64,000 nt of DNA, from assembly GCF_024168825.1 (NCBI RefSeq), contig NZ_JALJWH010000001.1, positions 3,038,001 to 3,102,000 on the forward strand, in the 5' to 3' direction. The notes under the pieces are model-generated. The model did not search any database, had not been told where the DNA came from, and was given only the letters and a program-made list of their open reading frames with translations. This DNA is from Paenarthrobacter sp. A20. GTDB taxonomy: Bacteria > Actinomycetota > Actinomycetes > Actinomycetales > Micrococcaceae. The translations under genes and the position numbers were made by a program. This document shows, piece by piece, positions 24,093-33,600 of the stretch; position 1 is the stretch's first letter; each line of letters opens with the position of its first letter.

Positions 24093-25549
24093 GCCTCAAG
24101 AGCCAAGAGGTGACCTATACGCCGTCGGGCACTCGCGCCGAACGCAAGAGCCTCAGAAGGGCGACAACCGCTGAATCATTGCCGCAAAAGCGCAGACTGG
24201 GACAGCGGATCGACGAAGCCTTGGAACGGCGCGGGCACCGCGAGCGCCTTGCCGGCGACTGGGGGAGCAGGGAACCCCAGTCCCTATGGGGACCGCACAG
24301 GCTGCGGCCGGCACCTCACCGGGCCTCCACCATGACGTTCGCGGCGGCATACCCCTTCATCACGGAGTCAGGACTTGGCCACGAGGGAACGTACATAGGA
24401 ACTGACGTCTTTGGTTCGGGAGCCTTTTCCTACGATCCGTGGATCCTGTACGACAAGGGAATCATCAGCGGTCCTTCTATCGTCGTGATTGGCACAGTGG
24501 GCACCGGTAAGTCCATGTGTGGGAAGTCGTTGGTTGCCCGTTCCATAACGTTGGGACGGAAAGCGGCTGTTGCATCGGATCCCAAAGGCGAATGGGTTGC
24601 CGTGGCAAGGGCTGTGGGCGGCAAGGTCATTTCCGTCGGTCCTGGGCGAACGGCTCGCGTGAATCCTCTGGATGCAGGTCCACGGCCGAGTTCATTGTCC
24701 GACACGCAGTGGAAGGCTGTCGTCCGGCAGCGGCGCCGGCAATTGATAGTGGCTCTGGTGTCGCTTATGCGTCAGGGCACTCCGTTGCATCCGGTTGAGC
24801 ACACCGCTCTGGACATGGCTCTCATGGAGACCACCGCCGAAAATTCGACGCCGACCCTGCCTATGGTGCTGGACCACCTTTTGAGTCCTTCCGCGGAAAC
24901 GCTCGCCCTGGTTGGCAAGGACGGCGGAGCAGCGGTCAGCCACTCGCTGCGGCGCACAGTCTCCGGTGACTTGGAAGGCATGTTCGATGCGCCATCCACG
25001 GTCGCCTTCGATGCTGACGCACCAATGATGGTTATGGACACGTCTGCGCTCATCGGCGCTTCCGAGCAGGCGTTGTCCCTCGCCGCGGCCTGCAGCGCCA
25101 CCTGGCTGGAAGCTGCAGTGACAAACCCCGACGGCGGCAAGCGGCTTGTGGTGTACGACGAGGGTTGGCGGATGCTCGCCGATCCCTACATGTTGGCCAA
25201 GATGAGCGAGCAATGGCGCCTTGCGCGAACGTACGGGATTGCGAACCTCCTCATCATGCATAAGGTGGCTGACCTCAATGAGATCGGAGACAGCACTAGT
25301 GGTCACCGTCAGAAGGCGCTAGGCCTGCTGACGGAAGCGGATACCCGCATCATCTATCGCCAGAAGCATGATGCCATGCGGCTTACCAAAGAAGCCCTGG
25401 GTCTGACCGAAGCTGAGTGCGAGCATGTTGAGAACCTGCCCAAGGGCGTCGGGCTCTGGAAGGTCGGAAACCGCTCGTTCATCGTCGCTAATCGCGTGAC
25501 CACAGACGAACTGGAAGTCTTTGGCACCGATGACCGGATGCACCTGTGA
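24089..25549 (+). CDS. VirB4/TraC-like transfer ATPase
   Basis: A 486-residue protein from ATG 24089, overlapping the previous stop. Walker A GTVGTGKS is at 135-142 and Walker B is in RLVVYDEGWRML, then WRLARTYGIANLLIMHKVADL and a C-terminal motif with RQKHDAMRLTKEALGLTE. This is the VirB4-type motor that energises assembly and transfer. It lacks the usual N-terminal domain of about 300 residues, which appears to be supplied by the separate protein encoded upstream. An upstream in-frame codon at 24041 has no ribosome site. Confidence 0.88.
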   Translation: MSLKSQEVTYTPSGTRAERKSLRRATTAESLPQKRRLGQRIDEALERRGHRERLAGDWGSREPQSLWGPHRLRPAPHRASTMTFAAAYPFITESGLGHEGTYIGTDVFGSGAFSYDPWILYDKGIISGPSIVVIGTVGTGKSMCGKSLVARSITLGRKAAVASDPKGEWVAVARAVGGKVISVGPGRTARVNPLDAGPRPSSLSDTQWKAVVRQRRRQLIVALVSLMRQGTPLHPVEHTALDMALMETTAENSTPTLPMVLDHLLSPSAETLALVGKDGGAAVSHSLRRTVSGDLEGMFDAPSTVAFDADAPMMVMDTSALIGASEQALSLAAACSATWLEAAVTNPDGGKRLVVYDEGWRMLADPYMLAKMSEQWRLARTYGIANLLIMHKVADLNEIGDSTSGHRQKALGLLTEADTRIIYRQKHDAMRLTKEALGLTEAECEHVENLPKGVGLWKVGNRSFIVANRVTTDELEVFGTDDRMHL

Positions 25550-27348
25550 GGACGAGATCGGGGAGCAGCAGCCCTCTGGTCTCCGTCGGGCTCTGGGCGT
25601 TAACCGGCTACATGGCTTTTTGCGTGTTGGTCCAGGCAGCCGCTCAGCTTGCTGGCGCGGGGCGCTGTGGCGGTAGGCCGCCGTCGTTCTTCAACCCCGC
25701 TGCAGGCGTCGGCCTTTTCGCAGGCCGTCAGGACTGGATTGTTGGTGCTTCCCGCAATTGCACCTTGGACATGGCGGCCGTCTGGTGGATTGTGGGTGTC
25801 GTTCTCACGTTTCTTGCGGCGCTCGCAGCCGCGGCGGCTTTGGCGTGGAGAACTTGGAAACAGTCCGGCGCTTGGCTGCGGCAGGACATCCTGAGCAGGG
25901 ATGGCGTAGCGGGCCGAGCGGAGATACTTCGGGATTTTGGCGCCAGAGCTGTTCGCAAGCGTGGGCAATACACTCGGCCAGGCCTCAGCAAACCGAGCAT
26001 TCACGATGTTTCTTGGACACTTGGGCGCTCCCGTGGAGTGACGATTCATGTTTCCACCGAAGAGTCGATGGTCATTCAGGGGGCGCCTCGGTCAGGCAAA
26101 GGGCTATATGTGGTCATAAACGCGATTCTCGATGCGCCCGGTGCTGTTGTCACCACATCCACTCGCGCCGACAACCTGGTGGTCACGATGCGAGCCCGGA
26201 TGTCGGATGGGCGGCCAGTGACCGTCTTTGACCCTCAGGGCATGTCAGGTCTGCCAACCACGCTGCGCTGGTCGCCGGTACGTGGTTGCGGTGACCCGGA
26301 TATCGCAACCCGACGGGCTCTTGTGATCACCGCAGATACAGAGATGAAGGGCGAGAATGCTGCATGGCAAAAGCGCTCGCTGATCGTGCTCCAGTGCCTG
26401 CTCCATGCGGCAGCGCTGTCAGGGGAGGGAATAACTGCATTTCGCAGATGGTCGTCCAGCCCGGTGTTGGCCAGAGAGGCGTTGGATATCCTGGGGCGTC
26501 CGGGTGCGGCGTTGGGTTGGCAGGCAGATCTGATGGGGATTTTGGAAGACGACCCGCGGAACACCTCCAACTCCTGGATTGGGGTCTCAGCCGCCGTGGC
26601 CCCGCTTTCATCTCCTAAGGTGTTGGCGGCACTGAACCCACAGGACGAAGCTCAAGAGTTTGATCCAAAGGACTTCATCAGGCAGCGGGGGACTCTCTAC
26701 CTCATTGGCACCCGCTCTGGAGCTGCGGCGGCTGGCCCCTATCTCTCGGCTCTGATTGATGACATCGATAACGCAGCGCGTGAGCTGGCCTTTATCTCGC
26801 CTGGAGGCCGACTCGAGCCGCCGCTTTCTTTGATCCTCGACGAAATTGCGAATCTGTCTCCGTGGCCAGGCCTGCCTGTGGTGCTCTCTGATGGTGGCGG
26901 TATAGGCATCTCGACGCTGGTAGTCCTGCAATCCCTTTCGCAGGCACGAACCGGATGGTCGATTGAAGAGGCAGCCACTATCTGGGATTCCGCGATTATC
27001 AAGGTGATTTTCGGCGGAGGTTCGGATGAACGTGACCTGCGCTCGCTGGCGGGTCTGCTGGGGGAGCGGAGCCTCATCCTCAACACTCGCTCCTGGTCGT
27101 CTCAGGGGCGGCAAGACGGCGAGCAGATACGTGAGAGTCCGGTTATTCGCTTGGATGAGATCCGGCGGCTTCCTGTTGGTACGGCGCTCATGCTCGGCCG
27201 ACGAACTCGTCCCATCCTCTTGGACTTAAGAGACTGGCATAGGCGCAAGGACGCCGCTGAGCTGGGGCGCTCGAAGCTCGAGACCGAGCGAGAGTTGGCC
27301 GCCGGCCATAAGAGCCGACAAGAAGTGAACAACGAGGCTGATTCATGA
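25546..27348 (+). CDS. VirD4/TraG-type coupling protein
   Basis: A 600-residue protein. Two TMs (LVSVGLWALTGYMAFCVLVQAAAQL; AVWWIVGVVLTFLAALAAAAALAW) anchor a RecA-like motor: Walker A GAPRSGKG at 179-186, Walker B LSLILDEIANLSPWPGLPVVLSDGGGIGISTLVVLQSLSQA. The LDEIANL...GG.G.S...QSLSQ pattern is diagnostic of TraG/TraD coupling proteins, which bring the relaxase-DNA complex to the secretion channel. The GTG start overlaps the VirB4 stop by 4 bases. Confidence 0.92.
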   Translation: MRTRSGSSSPLVSVGLWALTGYMAFCVLVQAAAQLAGAGRCGGRPPSFFNPAAGVGLFAGRQDWIVGASRNCTLDMAAVWWIVGVVLTFLAALAAAAALAWRTWKQSGAWLRQDILSRDGVAGRAEILRDFGARAVRKRGQYTRPGLSKPSIHDVSWTLGRSRGVTIHVSTEESMVIQGAPRSGKGLYVVINAILDAPGAVVTTSTRADNLVVTMRARMSDGRPVTVFDPQGMSGLPTTLRWSPVRGCGDPDIATRRALVITADTEMKGENAAWQKRSLIVLQCLLHAAALSGEGITAFRRWSSSPVLAREALDILGRPGAALGWQADLMGILEDDPRNTSNSWIGVSAAVAPLSSPKVLAALNPQDEAQEFDPKDFIRQRGTLYLIGTRSGAAAAGPYLSALIDDIDNAARELAFISPGGRLEPPLSLILDEIANLSPWPGLPVVLSDGGGIGISTLVVLQSLSQARTGWSIEEAATIWDSAIIKVIFGGGSDERDLRSLAGLLGERSLILNTRSWSSQGRQDGEQIRESPVIRLDEIRRLPVGTALMLGRRTRPILLDLRDWHRRKDAAELGRSKLETERELAAGHKSRQEVNNEADS

Positions 27349-27845
27349 GCACCCAGGCCGACGATTCTGACTTCGAGGTGGGGCGGGTATCTGACTTGGA
27401 TGATGAGCTTACTGCGGAACTGTTCCGTTCCTCGTTCCAGCCGTCGCCGCGAAATGTGGGCGTGACCCATCGTTGGCGGGACATGTCATCGGCACAGGCG
27501 GAGATGGTGTGGCAGAGCCTCTTTGACTGGGTGCGGTGGTTCGTTGCGACCTATCAGCTGACGACGTCGGTGGTGCCGGACTGTTGGTGGCGGCATTCGG
27601 AGATCGTCGCCGAGCTATATGCGCTTCAGCGGGCGGAAGCGGCGTCCTTCACGTCCGACGACTCGGGATTCGGGCCGCTGGCGTTCCACGAACGGCTGCC
27701 ACACGGCGTCGAGCGTCTCCGAACCCACACACGGACCGCCGGGTGCGTCGGGCTGCAGAGCCACAAGGAGCCGGTCGTTAGGGTCGTGCCAGCCGAGCCG
27801 GACTTCGAAGACTGGAAGCTAGGCACCCACCAGACCCGCAGCTAA
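27345..27845 (+). CDS. DUF4913-like protein
   Basis: A 166-residue protein with the block LFDWVRWFVATYQLTTSVVPDCWWRHSEIVAELYALQRAEAASF and LAFHERLPHGVERLRTH, which I recognise as DUF4913, common in actinobacterial conjugative elements next to TraG. Function unknown. The ATGA overlap with the coupling protein gene suggests joint translation. The many Trp and the WWRH motif are characteristic. Confidence 0.75.
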   Translation: MSTQADDSDFEVGRVSDLDDELTAELFRSSFQPSPRNVGVTHRWRDMSSAQAEMVWQSLFDWVRWFVATYQLTTSVVPDCWWRHSEIVAELYALQRAEAASFTSDDSGFGPLAFHERLPHGVERLRTHTRTAGCVGLQSHKEPVVRVVPAEPDFEDWKLGTHQTRS

Positions 27846-27920
27846 TTTCGTCATGCCGTTGGTCCGGTCGCTCGACATGAATAGGTGATCCCTGCTTGGG
27901 GCCGTCTAGAAGCACGAAGG

Positions 27921-29087
27921 ATGGCTGTCGTGGCCTCTGCATCTGAACTGAATGCTGAAGCAAGCGGCGAATCGGAAGCCGCCGTCCCGACGTCGAACGT
28001 TCGCCTGTCACCTGAGGAGCGCATAGCCGACCTGACCAGGGGACTCCACACAGCGCTCGAGGAAGCCATTGACTCGCCCATGCGCTGGCAGGTTCTGCTC
28101 GACGCCTCGGCCACCCTGTGGCGGTACTCCGGAGGTAACGTCGCCCTGCTGATGATGCAGATGGCACAGCGCGGTGCCCAAGAGCCGACTCTGGTGGCCG
28201 GCTACAAAGAGTGGGCCCGGCATGGGCGAACGGTTCTGCGTGGGGAGCACGCGCTCTGGGTTATCGCGCCGCGAACGGCCTCGATGCAGGAACTGATTTT
28301 GCCTGACGGGCAGCGCAAGCTCTTGCCAGTGAATCAGCCTGCTCCTATTGATGCCGTCAGCAGAGGCAAAAAGAACGTGATCACAGGTTGGCGCGGGCAG
28401 GCTGTCTTTGACGTTACTCAGACGGAGGGCACGCCGCTGCTGGTGCCTCGCGCGGATGCTCAAGGTGGGGCGGACGTGGGTGATCTGTGGAGTTCCCTGC
28501 GTGAGGTTGCGAGGGAACACAGCTTCCGGGTTGAGGTGTCGGGATTTCAACACGGCTACACCAGTGGTTACACCGACTTTGATGCTCGTCGAATTCAAGT
28601 TGGTGCGTGGATGAACGACGAGGAGCGGGTAGCGGTTCTTGCCCACGAACTCGGACACGTCCTTCTGCACGGACCGGACGACCGCTTGGGACGACTGTAT
28701 GGAAGCAGTGCAAACCATCGTGGCCTAGCGGAGGTAGAGGCCGAATCGGTTGCCTATACCGTCCTGCGGGCGCACGGCATCGATCGTGGAGCGCAGTCAG
28801 CTTCCTATCTTGCTGGTTGGGCCGACGCTGTGATCAGAGCTGAGAAGGACTTGAAGCACGACTCCTCAGAAGGCTGGGTGCCGACGTCGCGTGTCGACAT
28901 CGCCAAGTCGGTGCTGGGGCGGGTGACAGCGGCAACCAAGGGGATCTTGGCGGTCTCGGATCCTCCTGGGTTCGGCGGAAAGTTCGCTGCCGCCAGTGCT
29001 GAACGGTCCGTTGTTGCGAGTCCGAGCTATGCCGGCGTCCCTGGACCCAAAGCATCACTGAACGGTCCTGAGATTGCTGGGCCCTGA
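27921..29087 (+). CDS. ArdC-like antirestriction/metallopeptidase protein
   Basis: About 388 residues. The N-terminal 190 residues match the ArdC-type ssDNA-binding domain (SATLWRYSGGNVALLMMQMAQRG, YKEWARHGRTVLRGEHALWVIAP, FDVTQTEG). The C-terminal part is an M78-like metallopeptidase with HELGHVLLHGPDDR and a distal EVEAESVAYTVLRAHGI helix carrying the third zinc ligand. ArdC proteins protect incoming single strands from restriction in the recipient; the peptidase-like part has no proven substrate. Starts at GTG 27885, ATG 27921 and GTG 27930 (AAGGA eight bases upstream) are possible. Confidence 0.82.
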   Translation: MAVVASASELNAEASGESEAAVPTSNVRLSPEERIADLTRGLHTALEEAIDSPMRWQVLLDASATLWRYSGGNVALLMMQMAQRGAQEPTLVAGYKEWARHGRTVLRGEHALWVIAPRTASMQELILPDGQRKLLPVNQPAPIDAVSRGKKNVITGWRGQAVFDVTQTEGTPLLVPRADAQGGADVGDLWSSLREVAREHSFRVEVSGFQHGYTSGYTDFDARRIQVGAWMNDEERVAVLAHELGHVLLHGPDDRLGRLYGSSANHRGLAEVEAESVAYTVLRAHGIDRGAQSASYLAGWADAVIRAEKDLKHDSSEGWVPTSRVDIAKSVLGRVTAATKGILAVSDPPGFGGKFAAASAERSVVASPSYAGVPGPKASLNGPEIAGP

Positions 29088-29139
29088 ACGCGCAGATGTC
29101 CGTCGGGAGAGACCCGTCGACTAAGGAAGGTAACCCATC

Positions 29140-29646
29140 ATGAATACAAAGATCCCCATCACTATCGCCGGGAACCTGGTCGCAGATCCCGAACTGACAA
29201 TCGGGGAATCCGGCACTCCGCACGCGAAACTCCGCGTTGCCGTAAACCAGCGGATTCCAAACCCGGATGGCACCTGGCGAGACGGCGAGCCGGTTTTCCA
29301 CAACGTGTCTGCCTTTCGGATGCTCGCGGAGAACGCTTCAACTTCTCTGAAGAAGGGGGACCCCGTGACGGTGTCTGGAGAGCTCGAGTTCCGTTCCTAC
29401 GACAAGGATGGCGAACGGCGCGAAGCCCGGCGGATCATCGCTGACACTATTGGGCCGGACCTTCGTTTCGGGACGGCGACGTATCAACGCTCCGCGCGAG
29501 CAGTTGCCGAGCCCGATGCCGCCGTGGAGGCTACTGGGCCACAAGCGACGACGGCGACAGGCTGGCCCGCGTACAACGTCACCACAAAGGGGCCGGTGGT
29601 GACGTCCCCTTTAGGCGGAGCGCCGGTGAATGACATGACTGTCTGA
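29140..29646 (+). CDS. ssb: Single-stranded DNA-binding protein (element-encoded)
   Basis: A 168-residue protein with an OB-fold in residues 1-115: ITIAGNLVADPELTIGESG, AKLRVAVNQR, VFHNVSAFRMLAENASTSLKKGDPVTVSGELEFRSYDKDGERR. It should coat ssDNA during transfer. The C-terminus ends GGAPVNDMTV and lacks the acidic DDDIPF-like tip by which chromosomal SSBs recruit partner proteins, so it probably does not replace the host protein fully. AAGGAAGG precedes the ATG. A hairpin follows the stop. Confidence 0.88.
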   Translation: MNTKIPITIAGNLVADPELTIGESGTPHAKLRVAVNQRIPNPDGTWRDGEPVFHNVSAFRMLAENASTSLKKGDPVTVSGELEFRSYDKDGERREARRIIADTIGPDLRFGTATYQRSARAVAEPDAAVEATGPQATTATGWPAYNVTTKGPVVTSPLGGAPVNDMTV

Positions 29647-29665
29647 CCTGTCTTCGCAGTTCAAG

Positions 29666-29694
29666 GCCCACGTCTCGATCGTTGAGGCGTGGGC
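29666..29694 (+). terminator. Hairpin after ssb
   Basis: GCCCACG-T-CTC pairs with GAG-G-CGTGGGC around a 7-base loop, 20 bases after the ssb stop, followed by a weak TCTT tract. Confidence 0.5.
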
Positions 29695-29718
29695 TCTTCC
29701 GTGGGAGCGGGACGCCTA

Positions 29719-29736
29719 TTCGAATATATGTTCTAA
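29719..29736. promoter_or_regulatory. LexA-like SOS box
   Basis: TTCGAATATATGTTCTAA. Compared with the actinobacterial/Bacillus-type LexA box CGAAC-N4-GTTCG, 8 of 10 defined bases match (CGAAt-ATAT-GTTCt). It ends 10 bases before the ATG at 29747, where it would cover a -10 region. Confidence 0.4.
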
Positions 29737-29746
29737 TCTTGTTGTT

Positions 29747-30028
29747 ATGAGACCAAAGCAAGACTCCACCGCTTTCGCCCGAATGATGGCCCAGATAGAC
29801 GCCGATAACAGCCACCCCAGACCTGACGACGGCCAGATCATTGAACTGGAACTTGGGAGTCAGCCGCTGGTACGGGTGGGGGAGATCTATGGGCGGGCGA
29901 TCAAATACACGAGGACCTTTGGGCTGGTCGAGTGGGTGGACGACGGCCGGGTCTATCACGTTGAATGGTTCCCGGCTGGGCAGGTCAGACGCGTGGACCA
30001 GGAGACTTGGCGGGGGCGACCACTGTAG
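29747..30028 (+). CDS. Small protein of unknown function behind a LexA-like box
   Basis: A 93-residue soluble protein: an N-terminal helix (STAFARMMAQIDADN), then strands (GQIIELELGSQPLVRVGEIYGRAIKYTRTFGLVEWVDDGRVYHVEWFP) that look like a small beta barrel. Not recognised. No Shine-Dalgarno precedes the ATG, and a TCTAAT hexamer lies 10-15 bases upstream, so a leaderless transcript is possible. It is separated from ssb by a hairpin and may be damage-induced. Confidence 0.55.
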   Translation: MRPKQDSTAFARMMAQIDADNSHPRPDDGQIIELELGSQPLVRVGEIYGRAIKYTRTFGLVEWVDDGRVYHVEWFPAGQVRRVDQETWRGRPL

Positions 30029-30103
30029 GTTCTTGGTATCGGCTTCTGAACTTCGGCCAGCTATGCGACGTAATTGAACGGCGGCGGTTGGCGATCGCGA
30101 CAA

Positions 30104-30610
30104 CTAGGCCAGCGGTGCCCACGCCAGGATATGGTCGCCGCTGATCCGGTAAGTCTCGGGCCACGGAGCTCCCGGTTGCACCTGTGCTGGATCTGGTCGA
30201 ATCAGCAGAACAGATCCAGGCCAAATGGGCTCGGGAAGTGCTTCGATCCATGCTGGTTGTATGTAGTTGAAGCGATTCCACCTGATGGTGACCCAAGCGC
30301 CTGTCGGCTGGGGGGCGTCGACGGTTAGGACCGTGATTTCAGTTGTAGTCCCGCTGGCCTCTTTCAAACCATCAAGACGCTTCCATTGAGCGTCGGTTTC
30401 AGATTGCCACCGCCGTAGACCGTGAAGGCGCCGACTCCAGACGACAATGAGTACGACACTTATGGCAGCGACCGTCAGCAGCAGCCAATAGGTACCGGTA
30501 ACCGTAAGTGCCAGGGCGGCCAGAATAAGGGCAAGCGCCATCGTCACTGCGCTCGCAACGATCAGAGCGGGTGTTGCTACTGGTGGCTTGGGAACTGGGT
30601 TGATCTGCAT
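30104..30610 (-). CDS. Two-TM membrane protein of unknown function
   Basis: A 168-residue protein: two adjacent TMs (ALIVASAVTMALALILAALALTVTG; YWLLLTVAAISVVLIVVWS, residues 16-60), then a soluble domain with repeated Pro/Trp (APQPTGAWVTIRWNRFNYIQPAWIEALPEPIWPGSVLLIRPDPA). The ATG has GGAG five bases upstream. It lies 19 bases downstream of the relaxase gene on the same strand, so it is probably the last gene of the relaxase operon. Possibly a membrane accessory of DNA processing; function unknown. Confidence 0.6.
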   Translation of the reverse strand: MQINPVPKPPVATPALIVASAVTMALALILAALALTVTGTYWLLLTVAAISVVLIVVWSRRLHGLRRWQSETDAQWKRLDGLKEASGTTTEITVLTVDAPQPTGAWVTIRWNRFNYIQPAWIEALPEPIWPGSVLLIRPDPAQVQPGAPWPETYRISGDHILAWAPLA

Positions 30611-30629
30611 ACTTGCTCCGACTTCCAGT

Positions 30630-33600
30630 TTAAAGCTGCCACCCCGCGCTTGTCAGGCTTATTGGGGAGACGAACCCATACAAGTTGCCGACATCTGTTA
30701 GCCCTGGTTCTGGTGTGGCGGCTTGGGTGATTTCCTGCCGTAGGTGGTCCCACTGCGCTCGCTGTTCCCATTCCCAGTCCGCCGGAGTCGGACCAAGGGC
30801 GAGTGCCGCGCTATTGACGCCCCACCGATCCCGGTACACGGCCACATCACGAAGCAACGCGGCCGACTCGAAGGGATCTGCACCCTCCCCGATGTTTGTG
30901 CGCAAGTGTGTGGCCCATTCAGGCTCTTCTAGTAGCGCCGCTTTGGCTACGCGTTCCGTACGGTTCCCAATCCGCCGTCGTACTTGGTCCAGCAACGCTG
31001 CGAGGTCTGGCCGGTCTGTCGTAAGCTGCTCAGTCAGCGGATCGATGGGCGTTTGGGGCATGGCCGAGCAGAGCCTGCGAAGTCGGGCATGGGCTACTGC
31101 GGTTAGGTCCTGCGCATTGGCTTCTGAGCCCAGTGTCTCGTTCAAGGTCCGAAGGGCTCCTGCACGATTGGTGTAGCTGGCTCGGCGCCAGGCAGCGACC
31201 GCGGCGCCCCAAGCTGGAGATTCGCGCATCTCCTCAGAACGGCTGGGCTGAAGACTGTCGATAGCCCTTACGAGCTCCAAACCCGCCGCGGTTTGAGCCA
31301 GGTAATCGTACTCGCGATTCAGACGCTCAAGACTGTCGGCATGCTGCCGTTCGAAGTCCCGTACCTCGTGAGCCGTTCGCTCCGCGCCTTCGGCAGCAAG
31401 GACCTCGCCGAGGATCACCCGCCAGCTCGAACGGGCACTCGGGTCCAGGATCTCGTCCTCGTCGGGGTCGTTCTCGCTCACATAGGCCGTGTTCGAGTGC
31501 CGCCCCCGGGTCATGCTGACGTACAGCAGTTCCCGGGTGAGGCGGCCGGGGGTCACGACGGTGTGGCCAGTGACTACAGTGAGACCTTGACTGCGATGGG
31601 CTGTGGTGGCGTAGCCCAGCTCCAGGGACACCTCCACATAACTGCTCGGCAAGAGTAGGGAAGCTCCGGTGTCTTTCCGTATCGCCCACAGAACACCGTG
31701 GAATCTATCGACTCCCGTGACCTCGAGGAGCGTCCCATTGCGAAGGAACTCACCTCGATCGTCGCGAATGGACCTGTCATTCCGACGGGCAATAACGATG
31801 TCTCCACGACCGGCTCGAAGCCCGTCCCGAAGGATCACAGTACGTTCCGCGTCCACGTTGCCCAGACCTACCCGGTCGGCTTGGGCCCGTTCATTGAGCA
31901 TTTGGACGGTCTCGTTATCAGGAGCTATCAAAACCGAGACACGGCCAGCCAGAATATCGGCGTGCCAAGCGGAGTAGGCGCGGTCGACCATGTCCGAGTA
32001 GTGACCATGACTAATGCGACCGTGATCCTCATACTCTGCGAGCACAGACGCACGTCCCTCACGCAGCCCTAGGGAAGCTGACCGCTCCCACGGATCCTTG
32101 AAACGCCAGATCGTACTCAACCGGGCTCCCTTGCCCTGCCGATCAAGCCAACCAAGCACACCGCCGGCATCGATGGAATCGAGCTGGCCGGGATCCCCAA
32201 CCAAGAGGATCTTGGCTCCCGCTTCCTTGGCCTGACAGACCAGCGATGCGAGCTGAAGAGTTGAGACCATGGAGGCTTCATCGACAATCACGAGCTGGTT
32301 GGGCCGGAACAGCCATTGGTTCTGCTCGGCGGCCAGACGAGCGACTTCTTGTTGAAGCCGACTAACGATAGGGCCGAGGGGAACTGATGCTCTACGCAGT
32401 CGATCGTCCGCCTGGAAGAAACGCCCTGCCCTTCCGGCCGCACCAGACCCAACAGATTCATGCAACCACTTCGCGACGTTCTCAGTAACCATGCGCAACT
32501 CCGAGCCGAGAACCTCCGCGCTCGCAGCAGCAGGCGCCAGGCCGATGACGCTGCCCACCCCATACGTTGCCTCCCATGCTGCTTTGACCGCGCCAAGGGT
32601 CGTCGTCTTCCCGGTCCCGGCTGGTCCGACAATGGCGTCGAGCCGGCTGGAGCTCAGCAGGACATCCGACGCTGCCGTCAGTTGGTCATCGTGCAGGGGC
32701 GACCCTCCGGTGTTTCTGTAAGAGGTGAGCGCCCCGAAGGCGAGGTCGACCGGAACGGCTGGGCCGCCGTCGTCGTTCTTTGCCGCCAGGATTTCGTCCT
32801 CAAAGGCGAGCGTCGACTCATCCGTGTAGAGGCGCCACCCGTGGAAATCGAAGACGCTGCGCCCGGCAAATCGGAGATCATCAGCCGCATCCGCGGGAAC
32901 GCCGTACCGATACTGGTTGAGTGGCACGGATTGACGCTCTGCCGCGGTGGCCACGGCATCGATCAACGCGTTGCGGTCGGCAGGGGAGGCGCAGCGGATC
33001 TCAGCGCACACACGCTCACCCTCGGCGATCAAGTTCCAGCGATTCCACGTTGACCGCCTGGCCGCCACGCGTTGTCGAGTGACAAGCCCGACGGCGGCAA
33101 TCCAGTCCGCGGCGAAGTCGCCAGCGCCGAACGTACGTGAGCGGGAGCGCCGAATGGTGGAAGCTACGATGGATTCCGGGTCGAAGCCTTGGGCCTTTGC
33201 TCTGGCGCGCCACCGTGCGGACAGCGTTCGCAATGGTGACGGCTCAACGTTCTTGGGAGCTCGAGTCGAGAGCGTAGCTTGCTGGCGTAGTCTCACGATG
33301 GTTGTCGCTGTCGGGCGAGTTCCGTGGTCTTTGCTCCACTGTTCGACCAAGCGGTCCGTCTCGATATCGATGAGCCTTGAACGGTTGGAGAATTCTCGGA
33401 CAAGGGCTTCGGCGATGCCAGTGAGTTGCTGGCTCGGGTTATGAGAGTTCTGTGCTGGGGCTCGGATGTCGGTTGCTGTGCCCAGGCTAGTTTGCAGGGC
33501 GTCGAAGAGGAGTCCGTTGTAATGTTCGCTGGCGGCGACGACGGCTTTGTACAGGGAACGAGAGTCCAAGGTAACCCAGGCACCGTCCGTGACGCGCTGG

